Source: Chthonomonas sp. UBA2362 (lineage in GTDB: Bacteria > Armatimonadota > Fimbriimonadia > Fimbriimonadales > Fimbriimonadaceae). Taken from it: 64,000 bases of DNA. The DNA lies in the NCBI GenBank assembly GCA_002344135.1, contig DDTO01000008.1, forward strand, positions 159,880 through 223,879. The letters are read 5' to 3'. Shown piece after piece: positions 23,797 through 32,157 of the stretch. A program made the translations under genes and the position numbers. Every line of letters begins with the position of its first letter. The stretch's first letter is position 1. The notes beneath the pieces are model-generated. The model was not told the origin of the DNA, ran no database searches, and saw nothing but the letters and a program-made list of their open reading frames with translations.

Positions 23797-24790
23797 TCCA
23801 AGCGGCTTCGAGGAATGCCCTGCGTAAGTCGCGGATTGCGAGGCTGTCAGCGCTCGGATGTACTCGGTTCGTAAGCAGCACCAGGAACCGTCGCTGAACC
23901 GGATCGAGGGCGACGAGCGTTCCCGTGAAACCCGTGTGTCCGTAGATTCCCGGTGCGATCGAGGCAAGGCCACCGGGGTCCAAATCCCAGCCGAGCCCGC
24001 GCTTCCCATCCGGCGACTGTGTCGAGGCCCACTCGCGCTCTAGCGGGTCTTCCTGCGCCGCCAGGAGACGCCCGTGCGCCCAGCCTGCGACCGCATCGAG
24101 GGTGCCGAACAGCCCGGCATGACCGGCGACCCCCCCGAGCAGCGCGGCTCTCGGGTCATGGACCTCGCCTTGAAGGAATCCAGCGCGTTCCGGCAGCGGG
24201 TTTCGCGCTTGCTGTTGCCAAAGCCGATGCCGCCAGGGCTCGACCGGGCCGGTGGGGAGGCAACGCTTCCGTTCCAGGGCAGGTGGCCGAAACAGGAACC
24301 CATGCGGCAGTCCTTCGTCGAGGGGGAGGCCCATTTGCTCAGCCAAGTAGCCGAGCCAGATGAACCCGACATCGCAGTAAAGAGTCCGCTCGCCGGGAGC
24401 TGACTCGAGAGGCTCCTCCAAAGCCAGGCGCAGCGCCTCGCCGGCGTCCAGGGTCAGTTCCTCGTACCGGCGACACGACGGTAGACCGGAAGTATGAGCA
24501 AGAAGATGGCGTGCCGTCACGCCCACGCGACCCAACAATGGTGCGTCCAGGTCCAGCCGCCCCTCCCGCACGAGAGTCTGCAACCGAGCGGTGGTCGCGA
24601 CGACCTTGGTCAGCGACGCGAGATCGAAGAGCGAATCCTCGTGGACGAGCGGCGCATCGGGATCATACGTGAACCGGCCGGCGACGGCGCGGCTTTGTCC
24701 ATCAAGACTCCCCCACGCCGCGGCCGCACCGGGAAAGACGCGTTCGGCGATGCCTCGTTCGAGGAGCGCCATCGCTCTGTCCGGGGTCAT
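23777..24790 (-). CDS. Serine hydrolase, class C beta-lactamase / DD-peptidase fold
   Basis: A 337-residue protein of the beta-lactamase class C/esterase-type family. The catalytic Ser-x-x-Lys is in LASLTKVVATT (about residue 58). The second motif, usually Y-x-N, appears as YCD in TLYCDVGFIWLG. The third, usually K/H-T-G, is HTGFTGT near residue 287. HTSGLPS is the expected surrounding motif of the family. No signal peptide is visible, so the enzyme may be cytoplasmic or act on imported muropeptides or esters. It overlaps the YvcK stop in ATGA, a coupled start, which suggests a link to cell-wall metabolism (inference). Confidence 0.87.
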   Translation of the reverse strand: MTPDRAMALLERGIAERVFPGAAAAWGSLDGQSRAVAGRFTYDPDAPLVHEDSLFDLASLTKVVATTARLQTLVREGRLDLDAPLLGRVGVTARHLLAHTSGLPSCRRYEELTLDAGEALRLALEEPLESAPGERTLYCDVGFIWLGYLAEQMGLPLDEGLPHGFLFRPPALERKRCLPTGPVEPWRHRLWQQQARNPLPERAGFLQGEVHDPRAALLGGVAGHAGLFGTLDAVAGWAHGRLLAAQEDPLEREWASTQSPDGKRGLGWDLDPGGLASIAPGIYGHTGFTGTLVALDPVQRRFLVLLTNRVHPSADSLAIRDLRRAFLEAAWIKPGAS

Positions 24791-26097
24791 CGCTCCAGGA
24801 GGTCCATCAGGATCGGCGCAACATGGGCCGGGTCGTGGCGAACATAGTCGGATTCGCTCATCAGGTTTCCGGTGACGACCTTGTAACCCATCCCCCGAAT
24901 CCGGTCCTCATCGGCCACGACCAGATGCTGGCCCGATTCGCGGTACTTCTCGATGGCGGTCTGACTCGGCACGCCCGTGTTGACGAGGACGAAGTCGCAG
25001 ACACGGTGTTCTACGTTCGCTTGCAGCGCCACGAGGTGCTCGGACGCGGTGAAGGAATCGCTCTCGCCCGGTTGCGTCATGACATTGCAGACATAGGCCT
25101 TGATCGCGCTCGCCTCGCTGAGAGCTTCGGCGACTCCCGGGACGAGCAAGTTAGGGATGATGCTCGTATAGACGCTTCCGGGTCCGATCACGATCAGGTC
25201 GGCGTCGCGGATCGCTTCGAGCGCTTCTGGATGGGGCTCGGCTTCGTCGGGGTCGAGGAAGATACGACTGATCTTGCGGCCCGACTCGACTATCTTGGTC
25301 TCGCCGCAAACCTCGCTTCCGTCTTCCATCAGTGCGCGGAGACGGACGTGGGAGAGGGTAGAAGGAACGACACGCCCGCGAATGGCTAGAACCTCCGATG
25401 CTCTCTTGAGCGCCTGCTCGAAATCGCCGTCGGATTGCCGCACGAGGGCCGCGATGAGCAGATTGCCGATCGAGTGTCCGCTCAGCGATCCGGCGTCCTT
25501 GTCGAACCGATGCTGGAAGAGGTCGGTCATCAGCTTTTCCGCATCGGCGAGGGCGACGAGGCAGTTGCGCATGTCGCCCGGCGGGATGATGCCCATCTCC
25601 TGCACGAGGCGCCCGCTGCTCCCTCCGTCGTCGGTCACGGTGACGATGGCGGTGATGTTGCTGGAGTAGTTCTTGAGGCCACGAAGCAGGGTGCTCAGGC
25701 CAGTGCCGCCCCCGAGAGCCACGATGCGCGGACCCTGGGCGAGGGCCTGCCGGCGGCGGAACTCGTCGCCGATCTTCCCTCGAAGGCTGGGGTTCAGGAT
25801 TTCACCGACCCTCTGGAGGACCATCCGCCCACCGGCGTAAGCGAAGTAGAAGCCCAGAATCAGGAACCCGCCGCCGAGAACGTGATTGGCGGTATCGAGG
25901 TCCTCGCGGCCGATGAATCGGCCCAGGAAGTCGCGCCAAACACCCGATGTCTCCTGGATGAGCGGCTGGATGAGCGCCTTGAAGCTGATGGCGAAGCCCA
26001 CGAGGAAGATGAGCAGGCCGACCGCACAGGTGAGGAGGGCGCTTCGGATTCCCGCGGTCGGCGCAAGGAAGCGCCGCCAACGGTATCGGCTGATCAT
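24787..26097 (-). CDS. yvcK: YvcK/CofD-like factor with N-terminal membrane anchor
   Basis: A 436-residue protein. The C-terminal 325 residues are a YvcK-type (CofD-fold, UDP-sugar-binding) domain with VALGGGTGLSTLLRGLK, TVTDDGGSSGRL and PGDMRNCLVALA. In Bacillus, YvcK is needed for growth on gluconeogenic carbon and correct cell-wall placement, and binds UDP-GlcNAc. Here the N terminus carries two membrane segments (about 17-42 and 75-92), absent from the Bacillus protein but seen in other phyla. It is the middle gene of a coupled operon, starting by an ATGA overlap after the holin-like gene and leading into a serine hydrolase gene. Confidence 0.9.
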   Translation of the reverse strand: MISRYRWRRFLAPTAGIRSALLTCAVGLLIFLVGFAISFKALIQPLIQETSGVWRDFLGRFIGREDLDTANHVLGGGFLILGFYFAYAGGRMVLQRVGEILNPSLRGKIGDEFRRRQALAQGPRIVALGGGTGLSTLLRGLKNYSSNITAIVTVTDDGGSSGRLVQEMGIIPPGDMRNCLVALADAEKLMTDLFQHRFDKDAGSLSGHSIGNLLIAALVRQSDGDFEQALKRASEVLAIRGRVVPSTLSHVRLRALMEDGSEVCGETKIVESGRKISRIFLDPDEAEPHPEALEAIRDADLIVIGPGSVYTSIIPNLLVPGVAEALSEASAIKAYVCNVMTQPGESDSFTASEHLVALQANVEHRVCDFVLVNTGVPSQTAIEKYRESGQHLVVADEDRIRGMGYKVVTGNLMSESDYVRHDPAHVAPILMDLLER

Positions 26098-26483
26098 TTC
26101 TTCTCGTCCGGCACGAAGATGCCGAGAATGCCGGCCACGATGGAGATGATAAGGGCCGCCGCCACCGAAGGCCAGAAGCCGCGTGCCGCGAAACCGAAGT
26201 CGAATTGCGAGGCGAGATACAAGACTGCCCCATTCACGATCAGCGAGAACAGGCCGAGCGTCAGGCAGTTCAGCGGCATCGTCAGCAGCTTGAGGAAGGC
26301 GCCTAGTGTCGCATTGAGAAAGCCGAGGATCGCAGCGCCGATCAGCAAGCGGGGCCAGTCCTTAGCCTGGTCGGCATCGATGTCGAAGGCCAAGTGAAGC
26401 GCCTTGGCGACGTGGCCCGCGATGACGATCGCGACCGCGAGGATGATCCAGCGTAAGAGCAGCCTGCCCATCGACCGGTTCAT
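26094..26483 (-). CDS. Phage-holin family 4 (YvlD-like) membrane protein
   Basis: A 129-residue membrane protein with about four helices and the family signature region FLNATLGAFLKLLTMPLNCLTLGLF, which resembles PF04020 (phage holin family 4, superfamily IV, YvlD). These chromosomal proteins are usually envelope-stress-linked membrane proteins, not lysis holins. The start is the ATG at 26483; longer frames run into the divergent tRNA-Glu gene and end in its antisense translation. It overlaps yvcK by ATGA and heads the three-gene operon. Confidence 0.85.
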   Translation of the reverse strand: MNRSMGRLLLRWIILAVAIVIAGHVAKALHLAFDIDADQAKDWPRLLIGAAILGFLNATLGAFLKLLTMPLNCLTLGLFSLIVNGAVLYLASQFDFGFAARGFWPSVAAALIISIVAGILGIFVPDEKK

Positions 26484-26564
26484 TGTAGCCCTTTCTACAG
26501 CGCCGGCTCGGAAGGCCTGTCGGACTAACCCCCGCGAAGGTCTAGGTATAATCATCGCTCGCGC

Positions 26565-26641
26565 GCTCCCGTCGTCTAGCGGTTTAGGACATCGCCCTCT
26601 CACGGCGAAGATCGCGGGTTCGAATCCCGTCGGGAGTGCCA
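26565..26641 (+). tRNA. tRNA-Glu (anticodon CTC)
   Basis: A complete cloverleaf: acceptor stem GCTCCCG pairs with CGGGAGT (one G-T), the D-arm is GTCTAGCGGTTTAGGAC, the anticodon stem TCGCC/GGCGA encloses loop CTCTCAC with anticodon CTC, and the T-arm is GCGGGTTCGAATCCCGT. The CCA end is encoded, at 26639-26641. Confidence 0.97.
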
Positions 26642-26736
26642 ACTTCCTTCCCCACGCGGCCCCGAATTCCGGTTCCGCATGGTCCCCCTAGAGGTGCTCA
26701 CCCCGCCGCCCTCGCTTCGCGACGTGCAGGAGAGTC

Positions 26737-28122
26737 TTAGGAGGACCGCTCCTGCTTCGCCTCGAGGGCCGCGGCGAGGGCATAGGCAGGGCCCCACTTG
26801 CCCTTGCGTCGCAGGTATCCGATCAGCTTCGAAGGATTCCAACGCTGGATCACGGCGAACAGCAGGAACGCAACGCCCACGGCACGACCGGTGAGTACGG
26901 CGACGTCGGCCCACTTGGTGCCCGTGCTCAGCAAAATGCCCCCCACCAGCGCGGTCGGGACGAAGAGGGAAAACATGAGCAGGCCCTTGCGACGCCTCAT
27001 CTCGAGCGGCGCCCTTGGCTTGGCCATCCAATCCTCCAAGCGGTCGCGCCACTTCGCCCGCCGTCGCCAGAAGGTGAGTGCAACAAATCCGGCGAGTGTC
27101 GCGTTCAAGGCGGCCGCGATTGCGACGAGGGCAAGCAGGGCTGGCAAGTGCAGATCGGTTCGCGCGGCTACCCATTTCACGACTTGGTCGTACGCCTTCT
27201 CCAGAGCCCCGCCGAGCATTAAGTACTGAACGATGAAACCCTGCGACGAAGCCCACGCACCCATCAATGCGCCGCCGACAAAGACCCCGACAGCGTTCCA
27301 CCCCGCGAGGGCCGTCGAGAGTGTGAATAGAAGACCCTGCATGGCGATCGCAACCATCGGCCCGACCCGTTTGCCCGATGGCGATAGAGCCTTCAGGCCC
27401 GAAGCGATGAAGGACACCCAAACGACGCGCGTTCGATGAAGCAGACCATCTCCCGCAACGGTCAGGACAGCCGCTTGCGCTGACGACATCGCCATGCCGG
27501 TAAGGGGGAATTTCACGGTATGCAGGGCCGCGCCTACCGTCATTTCCAACGCGCCTGCTCCGGCGCCGAACTTGCCCACGCGCTCCCAGTCCGGGCGTTG
27601 AGCGGCGATGTCGAGCAGAGCATCGACCACGTTTCCGTCCTGGGCGGAAAGGATATGATCGAAGCGCCTTCCCATCCGCCCCTCGATCTGAACCAATGCG
27701 GATTGCTTGACTCCGATGACCAGCAGTTTCGGCTTGGCGGCAAGAACGAAGTCCCACAGGTGCCAGTGCCCTTGCCCTTCGGCCTCCCACCTGCCGAACT
27801 CGTCGAGAATGAGGACATCGATGCCGGGACGCAAGTTCGCCACCCATGCGCTCAGTTCCTGGACGGTCGCTGTGTCGATCGTGTACCCGATGGGCTGACG
27901 GGTGGCAAGGGGGAGGAGGCGGCCGTCCGCGAGCATATGCAGCGCGTAGTCAGCCGCTCCCCGGTCCGGCTCGTCGCGCTCGCCCGCCAACGCGACGAAT
28001 CCGTCGACGAGGCCGAGCTGCGCCGCGGCCCCGGCAAAGCTAGCCAGGCCGGACGACTTGCCCGATCCGATCGGTCCGGTGACGGCCAAGAGAAGCACGG
28101 CCGTTAGTATGGAACTGCGCAC
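26737..28122 (-). CDS. THEP1-like NTPase fused to a multi-pass membrane domain
   Basis: A 461-residue fusion. Residues 1-185 look like an NTPase_1/THEP1-type nucleoside triphosphatase: P-loop TGPIGSGKSS at 15-24, then VLILDEFGRWEAEGQG as Walker B with conserved Glu residues, and a C-terminal core (LDIAAQRPDWERVG). Residues about 205-445 have around seven membrane segments. The first four, with Gly/Ala-rich motifs such as MQGLLFTLSTALAGWNAVGVFVGG, resemble the S-component (substrate-binding subunit) of ECF vitamin transporters. A soluble P-loop protein on the same chain could act as coupling factor or regulator. Start codon GTG at 28122; frame quality is high throughout. No ECF ATPases are nearby. 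The precise function is unknown. Confidence 0.7.
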   Translation of the reverse strand: MRSSILTAVLLLAVTGPIGSGKSSGLASFAGAAAQLGLVDGFVALAGERDEPDRGAADYALHMLADGRLLPLATRQPIGYTIDTATVQELSAWVANLRPGIDVLILDEFGRWEAEGQGHWHLWDFVLAAKPKLLVIGVKQSALVQIEGRMGRRFDHILSAQDGNVVDALLDIAAQRPDWERVGKFGAGAGALEMTVGAALHTVKFPLTGMAMSSAQAAVLTVAGDGLLHRTRVVWVSFIASGLKALSPSGKRVGPMVAIAMQGLLFTLSTALAGWNAVGVFVGGALMGAWASSQGFIVQYLMLGGALEKAYDQVVKWVAARTDLHLPALLALVAIAAALNATLAGFVALTFWRRRAKWRDRLEDWMAKPRAPLEMRRRKGLLMFSLFVPTALVGGILLSTGTKWADVAVLTGRAVGVAFLLFAVIQRWNPSKLIGYLRRKGKWGPAYALAAALEAKQERSS

Positions 28123-28379
28123 CCAGCCCTGGCGAGGCAGGTCAGACCAAACCGAATTCGTGCAAGTAGTAACATCAGCGAATAGAGTTGATGCAAACCA
28201 CCGGGGCGAGGTATCCGGGTGCCTAGGCGATCAAGCCACCTCGGGCTTCGTCCCACGAGATTGCAGCGGTGAAGGCAAAGCCTCGTTGACGGCCTCAGCC
28301 CGTGCGACCGGCGCCCATACCTTCAGCGGCCGAATCAACCTAGCTCCGCGATCGATAGGGGCGAGGGAGAGTTGCCTCC

Positions 28380-29087
28380 CTAACACCTGCACGATTTTCG
28401 CTTCTTCCCCACGCGTCCCCGGTCGGCGACTTTGCGAATATAGTCCGGCGCGAAGGGGACTTTGCACGACGTATTCCCCATATCGACGTGGACCTTGCCG
28501 ATCTTTTCCCCGGCGCGCAGGGCCTCGTCGGTCAGCTCACGAACGTACGACCCGAGCGCGATCACGAAGCCGTTCATCTTGTAGCGCACTTTGTCCGGCT
28601 GGTCGTGAATCGTCGCCGAAACCCGGTTCAGCAGGCCGCTGAGCGCAGGAACATCCAGGTCAGCATCCGCACGAACCGCGACCAGGCTCGACAGCGTCCC
28701 CCAACCGACCACCTGCGCCCTTTCGTCGGGGGAATCGATCCACTCCCGAGCGAGGTCCCATCCGTGCGGGCCCTCCGCCGCCACCCAGGCGACCGCGAAC
28801 TCAGCGGCCGCGTCGCTGTTGGCTTTCTCGAGCCAGCCACGCAGGTCAGCCTTGGTCATCTTCGACTCGTCGGCAACGAGCCCCGCCAAGTACATCGCAT
28901 CGTAGACGCCGGTGTCGTACAGGTCCAGCGCGAGTCCGTAGTCCTTCTTGATCTTCTTCTCGTACTTCTTGAGCTCCTCGACCTTCACGCCATAGAGGGG
29001 TCCAGTGACTCCGTGGTTGCGTAAGATGCGCCGGTACCCCTCGGTTCCCAGGGCCTCGATCTCGGTAAGGATTTGCTGTGCGGTCAT
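28380..29087 (-). CDS. AlkD-like DNA alkylation repair (HEAT-like) protein
   Basis: A 235-residue protein matching the DNA alkylation repair (PF08713) fold: it begins TAQQILTEIEALGTEGYRRI and contains YGVKVEELKKYEKKIKKDYG, then SDAAAEFAVAWVAAEGPHGW, the HEAT-like helical pairs of AlkC/AlkD. AlkD enzymes excise 3-methyladenine and 7-methylguanine without base flipping. The two catalytic residues of AlkD (Trp and Asp) cannot be assigned by eye, so activity is not certain. The C terminus ends in a Lys/Arg-rich tail (RVGKKRKSCRC). The start is the ATG at 29087, divergent from a DinB gene. A Cys-rich end is unusual for the family. Confidence 0.78.
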   Translation of the reverse strand: MTAQQILTEIEALGTEGYRRILRNHGVTGPLYGVKVEELKKYEKKIKKDYGLALDLYDTGVYDAMYLAGLVADESKMTKADLRGWLEKANSDAAAEFAVAWVAAEGPHGWDLAREWIDSPDERAQVVGWGTLSSLVAVRADADLDVPALSGLLNRVSATIHDQPDKVRYKMNGFVIALGSYVRELTDEALRAGEKIGKVHVDMGNTSCKVPFAPDYIRKVADRGRVGKKRKSCRC

Positions 29088-29125
29088 GGTGGCTTTGGAG
29101 AAGATTATGCGCCAACCGTCTGCGC

Positions 29126-29626
29126 ATGCAGCAAAATCCAATGGTGGAAAGCCTAGTCGAATCAAGCAAAGTGACCGCAGTGGAAGGGATGGAGTACTTC
29201 CTGAGGAACTTCTCGTTCGTACCCGACGACAAGTTAACCTGGACGCCGGCGCCGACGGCGAAGTCGGCCATCCGGATCGCCGCGCACACGGCGCTTTATG
29301 CGGGCATCTTTGCGCAGATGATGCGTGATCGAAAACTTCCCTTTGGCGATGAGATTCCCGCGTTCGTGGCGCGAAACGAGGCGGCCGAGACGATGCTGAT
29401 CGACCGAGCCGAGATGGAGCGCGTCTTCCGGCGGAACACGGATGCAGTCATCGACACCCTCGACGACCTGACCCCGGAAGCGATCGACATAGTCTTCGAT
29501 GCCGCGCTGGGCTTTTCGGTGCCGATGAGGCGTCTCATGAACATGCCCGGCTGGCATGCCACGCTGCATGCCGGTCAGATCGATTTCCTCCAGACCTGCT
29601 GGGACGACCAAGAGATTTACTTTTGA
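29126..29626 (+). CDS. DinB-fold protein
   Basis: A 166-residue DinB-superfamily protein. Metal-site histidines appear in IRIAAHTALYAG and, at the C terminus, MPGWHATLHAGQIDFLQTCW (H-x3-H). This is the pattern of the PF12867-type DinB-2 family. MRNFSF-like aromatic helices lead in. The start is uncertain: ATG at 29126 or 29141, neither with a good ribosome-binding site. It is close to a BBE-type oxidase gene (42 nt further on) and divergent from the AlkD-like gene. The reaction is unknown; thiol-dependent detoxification is one known role of the superfamily. Confidence 0.78.
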   Translation: MQQNPMVESLVESSKVTAVEGMEYFLRNFSFVPDDKLTWTPAPTAKSAIRIAAHTALYAGIFAQMMRDRKLPFGDEIPAFVARNEAAETMLIDRAEMERVFRRNTDAVIDTLDDLTPEAIDIVFDAALGFSVPMRRLMNMPGWHATLHAGQIDFLQTCWDDQEIYF

Positions 29627-29668
29627 CGAGCTCGCGCCGCTTCGCTTCGGATATCCTCACGGACGCCG

Positions 29669-31486
29669 ATGATTCCCGAAGACCCCACGTTCGATCGACG
29701 CACCTTTTTGCGGCTCGCTTGCGCGGCCCCCATGGCTGGGCTACTCCAGAATCTGAGCGAGCCTACTGGCGTCTTCCGCCATCCGCGGCCCGAAGACCCG
29801 GCTTGGCCTTCGCCCGCGGAGTGGCAGCGTCTCTCGGAAGCCGTCGGAGGGCGGCTTTCACAGCCCAAGAGCCCTATCGAGGCGTGCCTCCAAGGTGCGG
29901 GCAGCGCAGACTGCGAGGCCAGCCTCGCGGCGCTGAGGAACCCGTTCTACATCGAGGAGCAGCCGGGGGCGACGCAGTCGACCGGTTGGGCGGGGGCGTG
30001 GGAGACCGCGCCGAGCGCCTATTCCGTCGCCGCCGAATCGCCCGCCGACGTCGCTGCGGCGGTGACTTTCGCACGGCAACATCGCTTGCGGCTGGTGGTC
30101 AAGGGGACCGGCCACGACTACCTCGGCCGCTCGTGCGCGCCCGACTCGCTGCTCGTCTGGACCCATCCGATGCGCAAGGTCTGGCTGGAGGAACGGTTCG
30201 TGCCGCATGGCGCACCCGCCGGTACGACGCCCGTCGCCGCGCTTCACGTCCAAGCCGGCGCTCGCTGGCTCGAGGCGTACACCGAAGCGACCACTAAGAA
30301 CGGGAGATACGTCCAAGGCGGTGGCTGCTGCTCGGTCGGTGCCTGCGGGGGGTTCGTCCTCGGCGGCGGGTTCGGCAGCTTCTCCAAGAAGTACGGCACC
30401 GGCGCGGCAGGACTGCTGGAGGCCGAAGTCGTGACCGCCGATGGCCGGGTACGGATCGTCAACGCGCACCGCGACCCCGACCTCTTCTGGGCCCTGCGCG
30501 GGGGCGGGGGATCGACTTTCGGCGTCGTCACCCGCATGACCCTCCTCACCCACGAGCCCCCCTCGACCGCCGGCCTTGTTCTGGGGAAGATCACTGCCGA
30601 TTCCGATGCAGCGTTCCGACAGGTCATCGAGCGCGTACTCGCCTTCTACGACGAACACCTGAACAACGAGCATTGGGGCGAGCAGTTCACCTTCGGAGCC
30701 GACAACACGGTCACGTTCGCCCTCACCTACCAAGGCCTCGAAGAGGCGGAGGTGACGAGACTGTTCGCGGCGCTCGGAGTGCAGGACCTGAGCATCGTCT
30801 CCTGCACCGGCCGCCAGCTTTGGGATCCCTCGTATTGGGAGCAGAAGATTCCCGGCTTCGTGCAACGCGACCCGCGTCCGGGCGTGCCGAAGGATCAGTT
30901 TTGGTGGGGGCCGAACTCGGGCGAGGTCTCGAAGTATTGGTACACCTACCAATCGCGCTGGATCCCGGCGCGGCTCTTCCGGGGCGCTGATCGGGGACGA
31001 CTCGTCGAAGCCGTGTTCGCCACGTCGCGACTCGTGCCGGTCGGCTTCCACATCAACAAGGGCCTCGCCGGAATGGCCGAAGAAGCCCTGCGACGATGCC
31101 GTCAGACCTCCGTCAACCCGATCGCCTACGAAGCAAGCGCGCTCGTCATCTTGTCCTCCGGCGTCCAAGCCGCCTACCCCGGCGTACTCGGCCATCGTCC
31201 GGACCCGATGGAGGCCCGCCGTCGACGTGCGGCGGTGGACGAGGCGATGAAACTCCTCCGCGACCTCACCCCCGGCGGCGGGGCCTACGTGAACGAGGCC
31301 GACTTCTTCGAGCCGGTCTGGCAGCGCTCGTTCTGGGGCGTCAACTATTCGCGCCTCCTAGAGATCAAGCGCCGCTACGATCCCGAAGGCCTCTTCCACG
31401 CCCGTCACACGGTAGGCAGCGAGGGCTGGTCGATCGACGGTATGACGCGGCGCAAGGAGGGAACGCCGCCTCCCCGCAGGTCCTAG
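29669..31486 (+). CDS. Tat-exported FAD-linked oxidase, BBE type
   Basis: A 605-residue flavin oxidase, the second of its family in the window. The N terminus FDRRTFLRLACAAPMAG is a twin-arginine signal. The FAD-binding domain (about 130-330) has GTGHDYLGRS, whose His is the likely covalent flavin site, and CCSVGACGGFVLGGGFGSFS, with a Cys just before the GG region. The C-terminal BBE motif NYSRLLEIKRRYDPEG is present. It is longer than the 494-residue relative at 5111 because of an extra N-terminal region of about 60 residues and a longer substrate domain. Substrate unknown. Start ATG at 29669. The gene is convergent with the DinB gene at 31590. Confidence 0.9.
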   Translation: MIPEDPTFDRRTFLRLACAAPMAGLLQNLSEPTGVFRHPRPEDPAWPSPAEWQRLSEAVGGRLSQPKSPIEACLQGAGSADCEASLAALRNPFYIEEQPGATQSTGWAGAWETAPSAYSVAAESPADVAAAVTFARQHRLRLVVKGTGHDYLGRSCAPDSLLVWTHPMRKVWLEERFVPHGAPAGTTPVAALHVQAGARWLEAYTEATTKNGRYVQGGGCCSVGACGGFVLGGGFGSFSKKYGTGAAGLLEAEVVTADGRVRIVNAHRDPDLFWALRGGGGSTFGVVTRMTLLTHEPPSTAGLVLGKITADSDAAFRQVIERVLAFYDEHLNNEHWGEQFTFGADNTVTFALTYQGLEEAEVTRLFAALGVQDLSIVSCTGRQLWDPSYWEQKIPGFVQRDPRPGVPKDQFWWGPNSGEVSKYWYTYQSRWIPARLFRGADRGRLVEAVFATSRLVPVGFHINKGLAGMAEEALRRCRQTSVNPIAYEASALVILSSGVQAAYPGVLGHRPDPMEARRRRAAVDEAMKLLRDLTPGGGAYVNEADFFEPVWQRSFWGVNYSRLLEIKRRYDPEGLFHARHTVGSEGWSIDGMTRRKEGTPPPRRS

Positions 31487-31589
31487 CGCGGGTAGTTCGG
31501 GGGATGGCTCGCGGACGCGGGATGCGGCCCGCCCTGGGGCACGAAGCACCCCCCGGCTACCGTGACCTTTGGCGCGATTATCGTTCGGG

Positions 31590-32084
31590 CTAATCTCCCA
31601 TCCAGTGGATCTTCTCGTCACCGAGCAGGCACTGAATGTAGTTGAGTTGGCCGTCGTGGTACCAGATGTGGCTGACGGCGATCTGGGCGAGCATGAAGAG
31701 GGGGGCGTCCATCTTCCAGGGCGGGGCGACGATCTTGTTGAGGGTTTCGTCGCTGGCCGAGGCGAGGGCTCGATTGAACTCCTCTGCCGTCGTACGCAGC
31801 GCATTGGCGGCGCCTTCCTTGGTAGCGCAGGAGGTTTTGAAGCGTTCCGTTATCGCTGCCTCGTAGTCGGCGTCCAAGTTTCCGTTCAGCGCCTGGGTCG
31901 TCCAACTCAACATTCCGATTGCGTCGGCTGTCAGCTCGCTTGCGGGACGGGTGCAGCCGCCAAACGTGGCGTGCCACTTGTCATCGGGGATAGCCGCAAT
32001 GTCGGCCGAATACATCGAGACCAGACCTTCCAGCCAGCCGGAGAGGTAGGCGCGGGCGTCGATTCCTTGTGTGATTGTACTCAT
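31590..32084 (-). CDS. DinB-fold protein
   Basis: A 164-residue DinB-superfamily protein, the third in the window. It starts with ITQGIDARAYLSGWLEGL. The last helix contains VSHIWYHDGQLNYIQ, the H-x3-H pair typical of DinB_2. The N-terminal histidine of the metal triad is likely replaced or displaced: the region corresponding to helix 2 reads SELTADAIGMLSW. The ATG at 32084 has GGAGGACAAGAAG upstream, a good ribosome-binding site. The gene is convergent with the flavin oxidase gene and divergent from the carbonic anhydrase gene. Function unknown. Confidence 0.8.
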   Translation of the reverse strand: MSTITQGIDARAYLSGWLEGLVSMYSADIAAIPDDKWHATFGGCTRPASELTADAIGMLSWTTQALNGNLDADYEAAITERFKTSCATKEGAANALRTTAEEFNRALASASDETLNKIVAPPWKMDAPLFMLAQIAVSHIWYHDGQLNYIQCLLGDEKIHWMGD

Positions 32085-32157
32085 GTCTTCTTGTCCTCCA
32101 GGCGCAAGTTTACTACCCCTTGGAACCTTCGCGCCGATCGGTCAGAATGCCGCGAAG

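Noticed and set aside
26094..26483. Prophage lysis holin
   Set aside because: The YvlD-type family is chromosomal, the gene is coupled to yvcK, and no endolysin or phage gene is nearby.
26600..27847. Long alternative minus-strand frame across the NTPase fusion gene and the tRNA
   Set aside because: It is Arg/Gly/Ser-rich out-of-frame shadow and runs antisense through tRNA-Glu.
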